From the NCBI GenBank assembly GCA_003215725.1, contig QCJX01000002.1:96249-154109 (forward strand): 57,861 nucleotides of DNA, read 5' to 3'. Position 1 is the first letter of the stretch. Every line of letters begins with the position of its first letter. Below the pieces are notes generated by a model. The model had not been told where the DNA came from. It saw nothing but the letters and a program-made list of their open reading frames with translations, and did not search any database. Made by a program: the position numbers and the translations under genes. Positions 1 to 9,929 of this stretch are shown piece by piece. This stretch comes from Prochlorococcus sp. AG-409-I11. GTDB taxonomy: Bacteria > Cyanobacteriota > Cyanobacteriia > PCC-6307 > Cyanobiaceae.

Positions 1-2092
1 TGCATGACATTAAAGTTTCTAGAAGGGCATAGCGATCTTTGTCACTCTTTCTGGAATCTCCAAGGAAGTAACTCTGTTCCAGTAGATGAAAACTTGGTCG
101 TTTTTGATGGCCAGGGAAAATATTGCCATCAATACCCATTAGAACAATCACACGGTGAGGGATTGCTCTCATCGGTTCTAGGGCACTTATTGTCAAATTC
201 CCACTTCGATGACCAAAACGACCACTTTCTATCGACAGCTCTTCATTTAAGATATCGGCCACAAAAGCAGATTCGAGATTAAACTGGTAACCTTCGGCAG
301 TTTGAGCCCATTTTTCAAGAGCTTCTAAGAAGTGTTTTCGTTCCCATTGCCATCCTCCCCCATCTTTAAATAATTCTTCAATAAGTATTTGCAAAAAATT
401 TATCCAATCCTTGCAAGGTCGAGGCTTCCTTATTTCTCTTATGTAGTTACATAGCTTTGATAGTAAATCCCAATATTTGTTTATTTCAGAAGGGGATAGA
501 CCATTTGAAAATGGTGCTATTCCTTTTAGAGCTAAGCCTGGTGTGGTTGGAAAGACTAGGCCAAGCAACCATCGATCTAAGCACCAACATAGGCTGTGAG
601 TTTCATCTCCACCACGCTCTATACCGTCAAGTCCCCAATGAAATCCTGTAGATTGAAGCCACTTGGTAATGTTATCTATATCAGTTTGAAGTAAACCTTG
701 TTGTTTTTGTATAGCTGGATTAATTAGAAGAGAATAGAGACTTGTAGCTGTAAGTCGCTTCCCTGCAATTTCAAATAAAGTAAGCACAGCTTGAATTAAT
801 CCTGGACTTTCCTGTTGGCTTCGATCTGTAATACGCCAAGGTATTTCAACCCCCACTGCAGATACATCATTAAAGACAGAGGCAATTAGAGGTGTAACAC
901 TCTTAACTTGTGGTGTCATGATTAAAATGTCTCTGGGTTCTAGAGTTTTATCCTTTGCAAGCCATTGGATTATTTGGTCCCGTATTAATTGCACTTGCCG
1001 CCTTCTGCCGGGACATTCGACAAAAATTAGTGAGTCATCGGCTTCGTCTCTAGTTAGTTGAATACTCTCTTCTTCTGTAATTAATTTCTGTTGTAGCTGT
1101 TCGAGGAGAGTTGGTTTTTTGCCTTTGTTTTTGGCCATGTTGGCGGCCTGCGCGAAAAGGTCTTGTTCTGTTGATTCGCCTAATTGATATTCTCCACTGC
1201 CTTCAAGTAATTGTTGGAACTCAGCTCCCATCCTTCCTAATGTTGCTTCTAATCGTGGAGCTTGTAGAAGCCATTTTCCTTTAGCAGGGATTCTCCAGTT
1301 TTTGACATTAGATTCTCTTTTGCTTTTGCAACGTTGCCAAAGATCCTTGCAAGGAGTAAGGAGAAAGATTTCAACTTCTATTGAGCCAGAAAGAGCCTGG
1401 ATTAATTCAATTTGTACCGGAGCTAAATGACTGACCCCAAAAATATATAACTTGGCTGGTAGATTTTTAATAGGGGATTTATTATCTTTAAGTTTTTCGA
1501 TTGCATTTTTAGTTTGCAATCCGAAAGGTTCACAACAAAGATGTTTTTTTAGTAATTGCATAAAAATTGGTTGCCATCGTATTTGAGGCGGTAACTTTCT
1601 TAACTTTGATTTGTAATTAATTCCACTACACCATTCCGCAACCTGTTCTGGTCTATACAATGCGTAGGCATCAAAAGCGTTTGCAATACTTTTAGCTAAT
1701 TGCCACTCGTCTCTAGTTAGTAGATCAGATTCTTTAGGGTTTCTATCAAGCCAGTCTTTTAAAGGCTTGGCTTCATCTTTTTCTAGTATTTCAGGTAATT
1801 TTTCTATAATCGTCCAAATCAGTTGACTAGCCTTCCAAGGGTCTTCTCCATTCTCTTCTTGTTCAAGGATCAATTGAACTATTCTTCTTAGATGAGTCCC
1901 AGGGAAAGGGAATCGAACAAGTGCGTTTATTCCAGTTGTTATTGCTAATTGCTCTCCTAACCAGCGACTTGTTGGCCATGTATTTACAACGACATCTATC
2001 TTCTCGAAGGGCTTTGGTGGTGAGAGCCTAAGTTGTTCAGCAAGTAAATTCGCCAACCACTCGGCTCTATTGCTTCTATAGATAGTTAGCAA
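1..2092 (-). CDS. recC: RecC, exodeoxyribonuclease V gamma subunit (3' part missing)
   Basis: The minus strand is open from 2092 off the left edge for about 697 codons. The N-terminus reads as a RecC start (LTIYRSNRAEWLANLLAEQ) and later segments include WPTSRWLGEQL, FGVSHLAPVQIELIQAL and FPGHQKRPSFHLLEQ. RecC is the DNA-scanning subunit of the RecBCD helicase-nuclease, which repairs double-strand breaks and degrades linear foreign DNA; family length is about 1,050 aa, so roughly two thirds is present. No ATG follows the last upstream stop; the best start is a TTG giving (M)LTIYRSN. The family call is from recognised sequence; the TTG start is inferred. Confidence 0.9.
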   Translation of the reverse strand, partial: MLTIYRSNRAEWLANLLAEQLRLSPPKPFEKIDVVVNTWPTSRWLGEQLAITTGINALVRFPFPGTHLRRIVQLILEQEENGEDPWKASQLIWTIIEKLPEILEKDEAKPLKDWLDRNPKESDLLTRDEWQLAKSIANAFDAYALYRPEQVAEWCSGINYKSKLRKLPPQIRWQPIFMQLLKKHLCCEPFGLQTKNAIEKLKDNKSPIKNLPAKLYIFGVSHLAPVQIELIQALSGSIEVEIFLLTPCKDLWQRCKSKRESNVKNWRIPAKGKWLLQAPRLEATLGRMGAEFQQLLEGSGEYQLGESTEQDLFAQAANMAKNKGKKPTLLEQLQQKLITEEESIQLTRDEADDSLIFVECPGRRRQVQLIRDQIIQWLAKDKTLEPRDILIMTPQVKSVTPLIASVFNDVSAVGVEIPWRITDRSQQESPGLIQAVLTLFEIAGKRLTATSLYSLLINPAIQKQQGLLQTDIDNITKWLQSTGFHWGLDGIERGGDETHSLCWCLDRWLLGLVFPTTPGLALKGIAPFSNGLSPSEINKYWDLLSKLCNYIREIRKPRPCKDWINFLQILIEELFKDGGGWQWERKHFLEALEKWAQTAEGYQFNLESAFVADILNEELSIESGRFGHRSGNLTISALEPMRAIPHRVIVLMGIDGNIFPGHQKRPSFHLLEQSYFLGDSRKSDKDRYALLETLMSC

Positions 2093-2236
2093 GGCTGAAA
2101 ATGCGTTTGGTTTTAGTGAATTGCTTTTTCAAAAGTCTTGAGTAATTATGCTGGGATGTTTTGGTCCTCAAGATTCGTCTTAATTCAAATCAATGTTAAG
2201 CCTATTAAGTAGTCTTAAAAGAAAAAAATAGCCGAT

Positions 2237-2566
2237 ATGGATCTTCAAAAGCTTTCAGTCAAAGAGAGAATTCAGTTGCTTGTTGAATCACTTGATGGAC
2301 AAGAGAATACTAATGAAGCCTTGTCGAACTGTGAGAATAGTGAGGCAATGTTGGATGTTCTCCTTGATGCTTCTGCAAGGTTGAGACTTGGTCTTACCAA
2401 AAACGACTTAATGAGGACCCCTCCAATTCGTGATTGGATTTGGTGGAAAAATAAGCAGGCGTTAGTTATGGTTGGCGACGGGACGTTGAGACACCAGCAA
2501 GATTCTTCTGGCAAAACAAGATGGGACTCTTGGACAATAAGCTTCTTTAAATTATTTAGAAGATGA
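2237..2566 (+). CDS. Small conserved hypothetical protein, paralogue of 56936..57286
   Basis: 109 aa, starting MDLQKLSVKERIQLLVESLD. It shares with the 116-aa protein at 56936..57286 the pattern MDxxKLxVKxRxxLLVxSLDG, a block of helices and the motif LTKxDLMxTPPIRDWxWxKN followed by VGDGTxRxQQD. This copy ends in a short basic-aromatic tail (SFFKLFRR), whereas the other ends in a hydrophobic, membrane-like segment. No function recognised. The helical N-terminus is loosely like Nif11-type domains, but I would not assign that. It is divergent from recC and convergent with pdxJ. Confidence 0.75.
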   Translation: MDLQKLSVKERIQLLVESLDGQENTNEALSNCENSEAMLDVLLDASARLRLGLTKNDLMRTPPIRDWIWWKNKQALVMVGDGTLRHQQDSSGKTRWDSWTISFFKLFRR

Positions 2567-2591
2567 AGCAGTATTTTTTTTAATTGATTGC

Positions 2592-3329
2592 TTAATCAAA
2601 TAAAGGTTCTTCCCGAGGGTCTCTAATTAACTTTTTCATTTCACTAACTGCTTCTTTTAATCCAACAGCAATTGATCTAGCAATAATGCTATGACCAATA
2701 TTTAGTTCTTCAATACTTTCAATTGCTGCAATTAATTCAACGTTTTGATATGTAAGTCCATGACCAGCATTGACACGTAACCCTAAATTTCTTGCTTTGA
2801 ATGTTGCTTCTTGCAGCTTTGCTAGCTCAATTGACTGGAGTTTTAAAGGTGCTTCTGCATAACTTCCTGTATGAAGTTCGATCCAAGTAGCCCCTACTTC
2901 TTTAGAAGCTTTGAGTTGATTCTCAACAGGGTCAATAAATATACTGACGGGGATACCAGCAGAATTTATTTGTTGAATTATCTCCTCTAGGTGAGATTCA
3001 TTTGCTATCACATCAAGGCCACCTTCTGTTGTGATTTCTTTTCTTTTCTCAGGTACTAATGTGACCATGTCCGGAAGTATTTGTAAGGCTATATCAACCA
3101 TCTCTTGTGTCGCAGCCATTTCAAGATTTAGTTTGTTGTGAATTGTTGCCTTAAGTAATTTAAGGTCTCGATCTTGAATGTGTCTTCGATCTTCTCTTAG
3201 GTGAACAGTGATACTGTCAGCTCCACCCAGTTCGGCTAGAAATGCCATTTGTACTGGATCTGGCTCAACGGTCATTCGAGCTTGCCTCACATTTGCTATG
3301 TGATCGATATTCACACCTAGACTGGCCAT
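2592..3329 (-). CDS. pdxJ: Pyridoxine 5'-phosphate synthase PdxJ
   Basis: 245 aa, normal family length, starting [18 protein letters not shown]. PdxJ condenses 1-deoxy-D-xylulose 5-phosphate with 3-amino-2-oxopropyl phosphate to form pyridoxine 5'-phosphate, the last ring-building step of the DXP-dependent vitamin B6 route, in the cytosol. Visible signatures are GVNIDHIA at the N-terminus, [14 protein letters not shown] around residues 38-51, and the C-terminal [17 protein letters not shown] phosphate-binding segment. The ATG at 3329 puts GVNIDH at the expected position. It diverges from plsC across about 140 bp. Confidence 0.96.
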   Translation of the reverse strand: MASLGVNIDHIANVRQARMTVEPDPVQMAFLAELGGADSITVHLREDRRHIQDRDLKLLKATIHNKLNLEMAATQEMVDIALQILPDMVTLVPEKRKEITTEGGLDVIANESHLEEIIQQINSAGIPVSIFIDPVENQLKASKEVGATWIELHTGSYAEAPLKLQSIELAKLQEATFKARNLGLRVNAGHGLTYQNVELIAAIESIEELNIGHSIIARSIAVGLKEAVSEMKKLIRDPREEPLFD

Positions 3330-3469
3330 GGCATTAATTAATTACTTTTGAGTTTATTAACTAACTTGGTCTTTTTCTCGAATAATGTTTTTTAGCCGCT
3401 GGGTTAACTGCCCAATAAATCTTGGTAGAACATGGTTGTGCCATTAGGTTCTTAACAATGGACGCCTAA

Positions 3470-4162
3470 GTGATGGTGCCCTTAGCAAATGTGAATCGCG
3501 AAACAAACTTGTGTCTTGGCGTGGATCCTTTTTGGAGCAAACTAGCCATGCTTGTTACTCAGGACATTGTATTGCGAACTTATTTTCGCAATACAATTGT
3601 TTTAGGTAGTCAAAATCTTCCTTCTAGTGGTTCTTTAGTACTTGCTCCAACTCATAGGTCTAGATGGGATGCATTAATGCTACCTAAGGCGGTTGGTAGG
3701 CGAGTTACGGGAAGAGATTGTCGGTTTATGGTTACTCGTTCAGAAATGACAGGTTTACAAGGCTGGTTTTTAAATAGATTAGGTTGTTTCCCCGTAGATC
3801 AAGGTAAACCTTCTCTTCAAACCCTTCGATATGCTGTTGATTTAATGATTGAGGGGCAACAACTAGTTGTTTTTCCTGAAGGAAAGATTAATAGAACAAA
3901 TGAGTCAATAACTCTTCATCAAGGTTTAATACGTCTTGCGCAATTGGCCTGTAGAAAGGGAGTCGATATTCAGGTCTTACCAATTGGAATTGGTTATAGC
4001 GAAGCTTTTCCTAAACCTTTTGGAAAAGCAGCTATATGTTTTGAGAAACCTCTCGTCATCACCCAGTTAAAAAAATTTTCAGCTAAGGAATTTAATTTAG
4101 AACTGTCATCTCGAATGCATGCAGCTGAACAAGCTGCCCTTCATGCCGTAGGACGTAAATAA
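3470..4162 (+). CDS. plsC: 1-acyl-glycerol-3-phosphate acyltransferase
   Basis: 230 aa. It is expected to acylate lysophosphatidate to phosphatidate in membrane lipid synthesis. The catalytic HX4D motif is HRSRWD (residues 62-67) and the substrate motif FPEGKINR lies at about 135-142, both in the order of the PlsC/LPLAT family. There is no strong N-terminal membrane helix, so it is probably peripheral. The start is ATG 3470; another Met follows immediately. The exact acyl acceptor cannot be told from sequence, so the symbol is the conventional cyanobacterial assignment. Confidence 0.9.
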   Translation: MMVPLANVNRETNLCLGVDPFWSKLAMLVTQDIVLRTYFRNTIVLGSQNLPSSGSLVLAPTHRSRWDALMLPKAVGRRVTGRDCRFMVTRSEMTGLQGWFLNRLGCFPVDQGKPSLQTLRYAVDLMIEGQQLVVFPEGKINRTNESITLHQGLIRLAQLACRKGVDIQVLPIGIGYSEAFPKPFGKAAICFEKPLVITQLKKFSAKEFNLELSSRMHAAEQAALHAVGRK

Positions 4163-4208
4163 AAAACCATTTAAAGTCTTAACTAACTTTTCGATTTTTT
4201 TTAAATAC

Positions 4209-4736
4209 ATGCGATTTCGCTTTCGAGTAACTGCCTATGCGCTTGTTGCTGGCTTAATTTATGCGCCACTACCGTCCTTAGCAGAGTCTCTTCCTTCTTC
4301 TCAGTACAAGGTTTTATCTGCAGAAACAACTGGTTTAAACGTTTTTACCGTTCAAAGTTTTCTTGATAAAGGTGATGCTGCGATTTCTAAAGGAAATGTA
4401 TCTCAGGCAAAGATTCATTTTGATAAGGCAAGAGTTTTATCTAAACAATTACTTAGCTTCTATAGGGACCTAAATGGAGCATTCAGAGGACTTGATGCGC
4501 GAATCCCTCGTGAAATGGATAGAGAAGGCAGGAAGGTTCTGTCTTTGCTTGCTAATGCAAATCTAAGGTTAGCGGCTCTTTTTCGTAGGCAAAATGAACC
4601 AGAAGTAGCAGTTCCTCTTCTGGTAGAGGTAATTAGATTAATGACTCCAACAAAGCCAGAAGGGAAGCAGGCTTATCAGGCTTTATATGAGTTGGGATTT
4701 GTTAAAACCCCTTATGCTGCATCAAGAGGTCTTTAA
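4209..4736 (+). CDS. Secreted TPR-like conserved cyanobacterial protein
   Basis: 175 aa. The N-terminus ([19 protein letters not shown]...SLAES) is a signal peptide with a likely cleavage after LA. The mature part is helical, with a TPR-like first unit ([24 protein letters not shown]) and later amphipathic helices ([19 protein letters not shown]), suggesting a periplasmic or lumenal scaffold. No catalytic residues are visible and no function is recognised. It lies 46 bp after plsC and just upstream of bolA on the same strand, so co-transcription is possible. Confidence 0.8.
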   Translation: MRFRFRVTAYALVAGLIYAPLPSLAESLPSSQYKVLSAETTGLNVFTVQSFLDKGDAAISKGNVSQAKIHFDKARVLSKQLLSFYRDLNGAFRGLDARIPREMDREGRKVLSLLANANLRLAALFRRQNEPEVAVPLLVEVIRLMTPTKPEGKQAYQALYELGFVKTPYAASRGL

Positions 4737-4791
4737 ATTAGTTTTAAGGCACTTCTTTCTGGCTCGCTTAAGAAAATCAATTTTTTATTTC

Positions 4792-5025
4792 ATGGTTCAA
4801 CCTGAAGATGTTGGCGCTGCAATTCGCAGACAAATACCTGACGCTCATGTCACTGTAGAAGACTTGAGTGGTGGTGGTGATCATTTGCAAGTGAATGTTA
4901 TTTCAAAAGCATTCATTGGGCTTTCGTTAATTCGTCAGCATCAAATGGTCTATGGAGCTTTGAAAAATGAATTAGCTAGTGAAGCGATTCATGCATTGGC
5001 TTTAAATACCTCAACCCCTAATTGA
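4792..5025 (+). CDS. bolA: BolA family protein
   Basis: 77 aa from ATG 4792 ([20 protein letters not shown]). An in-frame ATG at 4687 would overlap the previous gene and add a non-homologous extension, so the later start is preferred. BolA-fold features are the central [22 protein letters not shown] and the helix [14 protein letters not shown]. BolA proteins bind monothiol glutaredoxins through a shared 2Fe-2S cluster and act in iron-sulfur or redox control. The stop is 17 bp from the glutaredoxin start, so the two known partners form one unit here. Confidence 0.9.
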   Translation: MVQPEDVGAAIRRQIPDAHVTVEDLSGGGDHLQVNVISKAFIGLSLIRQHQMVYGALKNELASEAIHALALNTSTPN

Positions 5026-5042
5026 ATTCAACTTTTCCCAAA

Positions 5043-5366
5043 ATGGATGCTAAAACCCGTCAAAGAATTGAATCTCTAATCAATTCAAGTCAAATCATGG
5101 TTTTCATGAAAGGAACCAAATTGATGCCTCAATGCGGTTTCTCGAATAATGTTGTGCAAATTTTGAATGCTCTTGGCATGACTTTTGATACTTTTGATGT
5201 CCTTTCGGATATGGAGATTCGTGAAGGTATTAAGGATTACTCCAACTGGCCAACAATTCCACAGGTTTATGTCAAAGGAGAGTTTATTGGCGGCTCTGAT
5301 ATCTTGATTGAGATGTATAACTCCGGTGAACTAAGGGAAAAATTAGAAATTGCTTTAGCTTCATAA
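5043..5366 (+). CDS. grxD: Grx4-type monothiol glutaredoxin
   Basis: 107 aa from ATG 5043 (MDAKTRQRIESLINSSQIMV). A TTG at 5022 overlapping the bolA stop would add seven residues; the 107-aa form matches family length. The active site CGFS lies at residues 31-34, with VFMKGTKLMPQ before it and YSNWPTIPQVYVKGEFIGGSDI, the glutathione-binding region, after it. These proteins carry and deliver 2Fe-2S clusters and pair with BolA, the gene immediately upstream. Confidence 0.95.
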   Translation: MDAKTRQRIESLINSSQIMVFMKGTKLMPQCGFSNNVVQILNALGMTFDTFDVLSDMEIREGIKDYSNWPTIPQVYVKGEFIGGSDILIEMYNSGELREKLEIALAS

Positions 5367-5380
5367 ATTGTTTTGATCCA

Positions 5381-5647
5381 TCAATTATTTTTTTGATGAA
5401 AGAGGCTTGTTAAATCCCCATCTGGTCCAATGAAACTAGATGGATCCAATATCCATCGATCTATAAGTTTTTCAAGCTTTTCTTGGTCTCTAGGGGGTAA
5501 GAGAGCTGTTTTTCTTAATGCATGTAAATAGCCATCTGCATATAGTCGAAGCTCTGCTTGAGTATGAAATTTATTGATAAGTTCTTGGCAAGCATCACAT
5601 ATTGCTTGAAAGTGCCGAGTGGTCTCTGGAGCTTCAAATGATGTCAT
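5381..5647 (-). CDS. DUF6761-like conserved cyanobacterial protein
   Basis: 88 aa, all helical, no signal or membrane segment. The pattern TxRHFQAICDACQELINKF...ELRLYADGYLHALRKT resembles a small protein conserved across cyanobacteria (DUF6761 type: RHYQ..DAC.EL...ELRLYLDGYLAALR). Function unknown. It converges on grxD with 14 bp between stops and diverges from the response regulator. Family name given from memory of the motif. Confidence 0.75.
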   Translation of the reverse strand: MTSFEAPETTRHFQAICDACQELINKFHTQAELRLYADGYLHALRKTALLPPRDQEKLEKLIDRWILDPSSFIGPDGDLTSLFHQKNN

Positions 5648-5723
5648 GGTTTCGAGAAGGATGAATCTTTATCAGCGGTCTGAGAGGGGTTTGCTTTAGC
5701 TTAAGGGGGCTTTGTGATGTCCT

Positions 5724-6494
5724 GTGACTTCTTTCCCTTCAGACTTGATCTCAAATGAGCAAAGTTCCTCTCCTGCCTCGGGCCCATTATCTTTGCAGGC
5801 AACAACTCAAAGCCCTTCTAAAATCCTTGTAGTTGAGCCTCATCCCACTCTTCGGACAGTTCTCGTTCAACGATTAAGACAGGATGGTCATTTGGCCGCT
5901 GCTGTTGGATCTGCAGAAGAAGCAGTGGATCTTTGTCGGGAGCAATCCCCTGATCTTTTAGTAAGTGCTGAATTGGTCGATAAGAATTCAGCTTTACGCT
6001 TAGCTCAGCAGTTAGGGTGCTCAGTCATTGTTCTTACAGCTAGGACAGGTGTTGAACCATTAGTTGCATTGCTTGATGAAGGTGCTGATGACGTATTACG
6101 TAAGCCCTTTGGGTTAGAAGAACTAGCTGCTCGTTGTAGAACATTGCTAAAGCGGGGAAGAATTGGACTTCAGGAACGTGTTGCAGTAGGGCCTTTAGAG
6201 GTTCATCTCTTACTCCGTCAAGTCACATTGAGAGAAAAGCCGGTTGAATTAAGTCCAAGAGAATTTGCTCTTTTATGTGCATTGTTAATGCCTCCAGGGA
6301 TGGTTCGAAGTAGGCATGAACTTTTGAGGATGGCTTGGCCACCTTTTAGTGGAGGACCTAGATCAGTCGATACTCAAGTATTAACTCTTCGCAGGAAGCT
6401 TGAGCAGGCAGGCCTTGGGGAAGGCGGAGGTATTACCACAGTTAGACAACAAGGTTATCGATTTAGCCTTGATACATTGCCAACCCATCTATGA
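5724..6494 (+). CDS. OmpR-type response regulator with atypical receiver
   Basis: 256 aa from a GTG start. After a 30-residue Ser/Pro-rich leader comes a receiver fold (ILVVEPHPTLRTVLVQRLRQ, about 34-53; LRKPF with the conserved Lys at 127), then a winged-helix DNA-binding domain (about 155-250: LSPREFALLCALL, RSVDTQVLTLRRKLE, TTVRQQGYRF). The phospho-acceptor Asp expected after PDLLVS is Ala82, and the acidic pair after ILVV is reduced to a single Glu. The receiver therefore probably works without Asp phosphorylation, as described for some cyanobacterial regulators such as NblR. The target genes are unknown. Confidence 0.88.
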   Translation: MTSFPSDLISNEQSSSPASGPLSLQATTQSPSKILVVEPHPTLRTVLVQRLRQDGHLAAAVGSAEEAVDLCREQSPDLLVSAELVDKNSALRLAQQLGCSVIVLTARTGVEPLVALLDEGADDVLRKPFGLEELAARCRTLLKRGRIGLQERVAVGPLEVHLLLRQVTLREKPVELSPREFALLCALLMPPGMVRSRHELLRMAWPPFSGGPRSVDTQVLTLRRKLEQAGLGEGGGITTVRQQGYRFSLDTLPTHL

Positions 6495-6524
6495 AGATTC
6501 TGAATTAATTGCAAAGCTTTTTTA

Positions 6525-8087
6525 TTAATCAGGTAAAGCCCAAGGATTAATGTTCAATTGAGCACCTATACGATGCGCACAAGCAAAACCACTAAATGCA
6601 ACAGCATTAAGACCTTGTCCAGGGAAACAAGAATCTCCTACGCAAAAGAAATCATTAATACCAGTGCTATTAAAAGGCATTGGTAACAGACCAGGAAGCC
6701 TGGTGGATGGAATTGGCCCATAGCTACCCTGATATCGACCTAAAAAACGTCTGTGGCTTCTGGGACTACCTATCTCTTTGTGAGTGATTGATTGCTTTAC
6801 TCCAGGAAGTATTTTGTCAATTTTTGATATAAGAGTATTGGCATCTTTTTCTTTTTTTTCATTGTAAGCCTTTGAATCTAATCCATCCCATTCTTTGATT
6901 GAAGATGGAGTAAAAGCATGAATGATGTGTTTACCTTCAGGGGCTAATGAGTTATCTAATAGAGTTGGCATTGATACGAATGCTACACCTTGCTCTTTTT
7001 CCATTTCATTCCATTCATTTAAAATTAAATGATGACAATCTGTGCCTTTGGGAATGACATGACTATCTACTCCTAAATGAATAGATAGAAAAGAAGGAGA
7101 AGGATTGTAGCGATTAGTCCATCTCTTTTCTGAACTTGGTACATTTTTTGGATCGATTAAAGCCTCCTTAATTCCTTCTCCTCCAAAGGTATCCCACCGT
7201 GTTGCATTAGAAACTATTTTTTTTGCATATATTTTATTTCCGTTTATAAGTTGAACACCAATAGCTCTCTTATTCTTGATTAAAACTTTTTTAACACGTG
7301 ACTTATATCTTATTTCTCCTCCATTCTTTTTCAAACCTCTGACTAGTTTTTGTGCAATTACTCCTACGCCTCCTTTTGGATAATTGATCCCCCCTGCATG
7401 GCGGTCAGAAAAAACCATTCCAGCATTGATCATTGGTGTTTTACTTGCTGGCATTACTGACCAACAAAAGCACTCAATATCTATAAACTGGAGCAATTCG
7501 GGATCTTTTATATATTTTCTCGCAACATCTCCAACATTTATTGGTAACCAGCGGGCAAGACCTAAGCATGCAAATGGTGCTTTAAAAAAAACTTTTGCTA
7601 AGTATGCAGGATCTTCAATAGACAGTAAGGGCATTGCATCAAGGCAATTAAAAACTTGCCAACAAATTCCATAGAAAGTTTTTATGCCTAAGGCTTCGTG
7701 GGGGAATTTACAAATCAGATCAGAAATAAATTTATCGTAATTTCTATCAACAGAAATATTTAAATTAGACGGTAGATGATATTTGAGTTGAACTGGATCA
7801 GGAAGTGTCTCACAGTTTTCTCCAACATCTGCCAAAGCTCTAGTTAGCAAGTTGGTATGCCCACTTTCTCCAAACCCAAAAATCATTGACGCACCAACAT
7901 CAAATGTATATCCATTGCGCTGAAAAGAGCCTCCACTACCTCCAGGGATGGTGTAGCTTTCTAGTACCAGCACTTTTGCACCTTTAGAAGAAAGCTGACT
8001 AGCAGTAACTAAACCTCCTATTCCTGACCCAATTACCACTGCATCCCATAAGGGAGAATACCCTTCATCCTTTTTTAGATCATTCAT
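6525..8087 (-). CDS. crtH: Carotenoid (prolycopene) isomerase CrtH
   Basis: 520 aa FAD-dependent enzyme of the CRTISO/phytoene-desaturase family, converting poly-cis to all-trans lycopene. The N-terminal dinucleotide motif is VVIGSGIGGLVTASQLSSKG (residues 18-37), followed by ESYTIPGGSGGSF and YTFDVGASMIFGFG. The C-terminal FAD motif is FFCVGDSCFPGQGLNAVAFS. The PGGSGG and PGQGLNA segments separate CrtH from classical desaturases. It is followed on the same strand by trmFO upstream at 8122, with 34 bp between. Confidence 0.93.
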   Translation of the reverse strand: MNDLKKDEGYSPLWDAVVIGSGIGGLVTASQLSSKGAKVLVLESYTIPGGSGGSFQRNGYTFDVGASMIFGFGESGHTNLLTRALADVGENCETLPDPVQLKYHLPSNLNISVDRNYDKFISDLICKFPHEALGIKTFYGICWQVFNCLDAMPLLSIEDPAYLAKVFFKAPFACLGLARWLPINVGDVARKYIKDPELLQFIDIECFCWSVMPASKTPMINAGMVFSDRHAGGINYPKGGVGVIAQKLVRGLKKNGGEIRYKSRVKKVLIKNKRAIGVQLINGNKIYAKKIVSNATRWDTFGGEGIKEALIDPKNVPSSEKRWTNRYNPSPSFLSIHLGVDSHVIPKGTDCHHLILNEWNEMEKEQGVAFVSMPTLLDNSLAPEGKHIIHAFTPSSIKEWDGLDSKAYNEKKEKDANTLISKIDKILPGVKQSITHKEIGSPRSHRRFLGRYQGSYGPIPSTRLPGLLPMPFNSTGINDFFCVGDSCFPGQGLNAVAFSGFACAHRIGAQLNINPWALPD

Positions 8088-8121
8088 GGCTTTCTAATCT
8101 GATGAAATTCATGCCTCAATT

Positions 8122-9561
8122 TCAACTGTTAACTTTTAGAGGATGCAGGTGATTTGTTGACTGAGATTTCATGTTTTCAGATGCGTACTTAAGATCGTTT
8201 AGAGCTCTATCTCTATATGCAGCATAACGGTTACGTTTCTCTTTTATGCGAATCTTTAGTTCTGGCAAAAGACCAAAATTTGGAGGCATAGGTTGAAAAG
8301 ATCTTTTGCTCTTTTGGTTCCTTTCGTCTTTTAAATCACTAATAAAATGAGTAAGGGCTCCAATCATTGTCGTGGGAGGAAGAGTAATAGGCTTGCAATT
8401 TTTAGCTAGCAAAGCTGCATTTGTTCCGGCCAACCAACCTCCTGCTACCGCAGCTAGATAGCCTTCTGTGCCGGTTATTTGACCAGCTGCAAACAAATTA
8501 GATCGCTTAATGAATTGAAGAGTAGGTTCTAAAAGTTTGGGTGATTCAATAAATGTATTCCTATGCATTACTCCAAAACGGACGAACTCTGCATTTTGTA
8601 GACCAGGAATCATTTTTATAATTCGTTTTTGTTCACCCCATTTGAGATTGGTTTGAAAGCCAACCAAGTTCCATAACCTTCCATTGCGGTCTTCTTGTCG
8701 TAATTGGACTACTGCATATGCTCTCTTTGCTCTCCTTAAGTCTTTGTCATTTAAATCACCCCACCTAGGGTCCCAAAGTCCAATTGGTTTTAAGGGCCCA
8801 TATCTCATTGTTTCTTCTCCTCTTCGAGCAAGTTCTTCAATAGGTAGACAACCTTCAAAAAAATTAGCTTCTTTATGTTCAAAGTCTTTTAACTCTGACT
8901 GTTCTGCTTTGAGTAGAGCATCACGGAAAGCTATGTATTGATTCTTATTCATAGGACAATTTATGTAATCAGCATCTCCTTTGTCATACCTGCTAGCACG
9001 AAAAGCAATTGATAGATCAATGCTTTCACCTTCGATAATTGGACTTGCCGCATCGAAGAAATGACAATCATCAAGACCAGTAAATTGTCTTATGTCTGTT
9101 GAGAGATCTTTACTGGTAAGTGGTCCTGTCGCGAGGACTGTGATCTCGGAGTCCCCTGGAAGTTCCTTTAGTTCATTTCGCTCGATTGTTATTAATTCAT
9201 TTTTTTCAAGTGTTTTTGTAAGTGATGAGCTGAATTGACTTCTGTCAACCGCTAGTGCACCGCCTGCTGGAACAGAATATTTATCTGCTGTGTTTATTAC
9301 TAAAGAATTTAAATATCTAAGCTCATGTTGTAAAAGTCCTGCAGCGCGATCACTGCTTAAGGATCCAAAACTATTGCTGCAAACAAGCTCTGCAAACTCA
9401 CTGCTGTGATGAGCAGGGGACTTCTGTGAAGGACGCATCTCTATAAGAGTTGCCTTTAATCCTGCTCTGGCTATTTGCCATGCAGCTTCAGTACCGGCTA
9501 GTCCAGCACCAATAACTTTTATTGAGGGCTGTTGGCTCAAGAGCTCTTGTTTTTTGTTCAA
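8122..9561 (-). CDS. trmFO: TrmFO, folate/FAD-dependent tRNA m5U54 methyltransferase
   Basis: 479 aa. It methylates U54 in the tRNA T-loop using methylenetetrahydrofolate and FADH2. The FAD motif [16 protein letters not shown] lies at about 16-31, then [20 protein letters not shown] and CSNSFGSL near the N-terminus, and [19 protein letters not shown] in the C-terminal half. Length and motif order match the family formerly called Gid. ATG start at 9561. psbY lies 26 bp upstream on the same strand and may share its transcript. Confidence 0.95.
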   Translation of the reverse strand: MNKKQELLSQQPSIKVIGAGLAGTEAAWQIARAGLKATLIEMRPSQKSPAHHSSEFAELVCSNSFGSLSSDRAAGLLQHELRYLNSLVINTADKYSVPAGGALAVDRSQFSSSLTKTLEKNELITIERNELKELPGDSEITVLATGPLTSKDLSTDIRQFTGLDDCHFFDAASPIIEGESIDLSIAFRASRYDKGDADYINCPMNKNQYIAFRDALLKAEQSELKDFEHKEANFFEGCLPIEELARRGEETMRYGPLKPIGLWDPRWGDLNDKDLRRAKRAYAVVQLRQEDRNGRLWNLVGFQTNLKWGEQKRIIKMIPGLQNAEFVRFGVMHRNTFIESPKLLEPTLQFIKRSNLFAAGQITGTEGYLAAVAGGWLAGTNAALLAKNCKPITLPPTTMIGALTHFISDLKDERNQKSKRSFQPMPPNFGLLPELKIRIKEKRNRYAAYRDRALNDLKYASENMKSQSTNHLHPLKVNS

Positions 9562-9587
9562 CTTGAGCCTAATTAGCGAAGCTTTGT

Positions 9588-9713
9588 TCAGAAAGCTTTA
9601 TTGCTGTCGTTGAATTGTCTTGCTATTTGTTCTCTTGCAGGCTTCTGGATATTTAGTAGAACCCAGCCAAGAGCAGCAATGATAGGGAGTGAAACTACAA
9701 TCAGTTTGAGCAT
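9588..9713 (-). CDS. psbY: Photosystem II protein Y
   Basis: 41 aa, one transmembrane helix: [19 protein letters not shown], then NIQKPAREQ and a short polar tail. The spacing P-I-I-A-A-x-G-W-V-x-x-N-I-x-x-x-A-x-x-Q matches the PsbY (Ycf32) signature. PsbY is a minor low-mass subunit of photosystem II next to cytochrome b559 in the thylakoid. It sits 26 bp upstream of trmFO in the same direction. The call rests on the short motif, so confidence is moderate to good. Confidence 0.75.
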   Translation of the reverse strand: MLKLIVVSLPIIAALGWVLLNIQKPAREQIARQFNDSNKAF

Positions 9714-9929
9714 GAGGGGTTTTTTAATCCTGTGTGCGAGATTTTACAGAAGAGTTGCTAAGGAGTGTGAAAGGAATGAAGCATTTGCTCTAACGTTCAT
9801 AGTTCGAGCAGTCCTCTGAAAAGGGAATTTCACACATTTGATTTTTTTTGAAAAGCAAGCATCTTTCATTTAAAGAAGGGCAGCGTGATAATTTTCAATG
9901 TGTCTTGTTTAGAGGCATCCATTTAAAAC

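Noticed and set aside
4-651. Plus-strand open frames in the first 650 bp
   Set aside because: They lie opposite a continuous, well-conserved RecC frame and have no family-like features.
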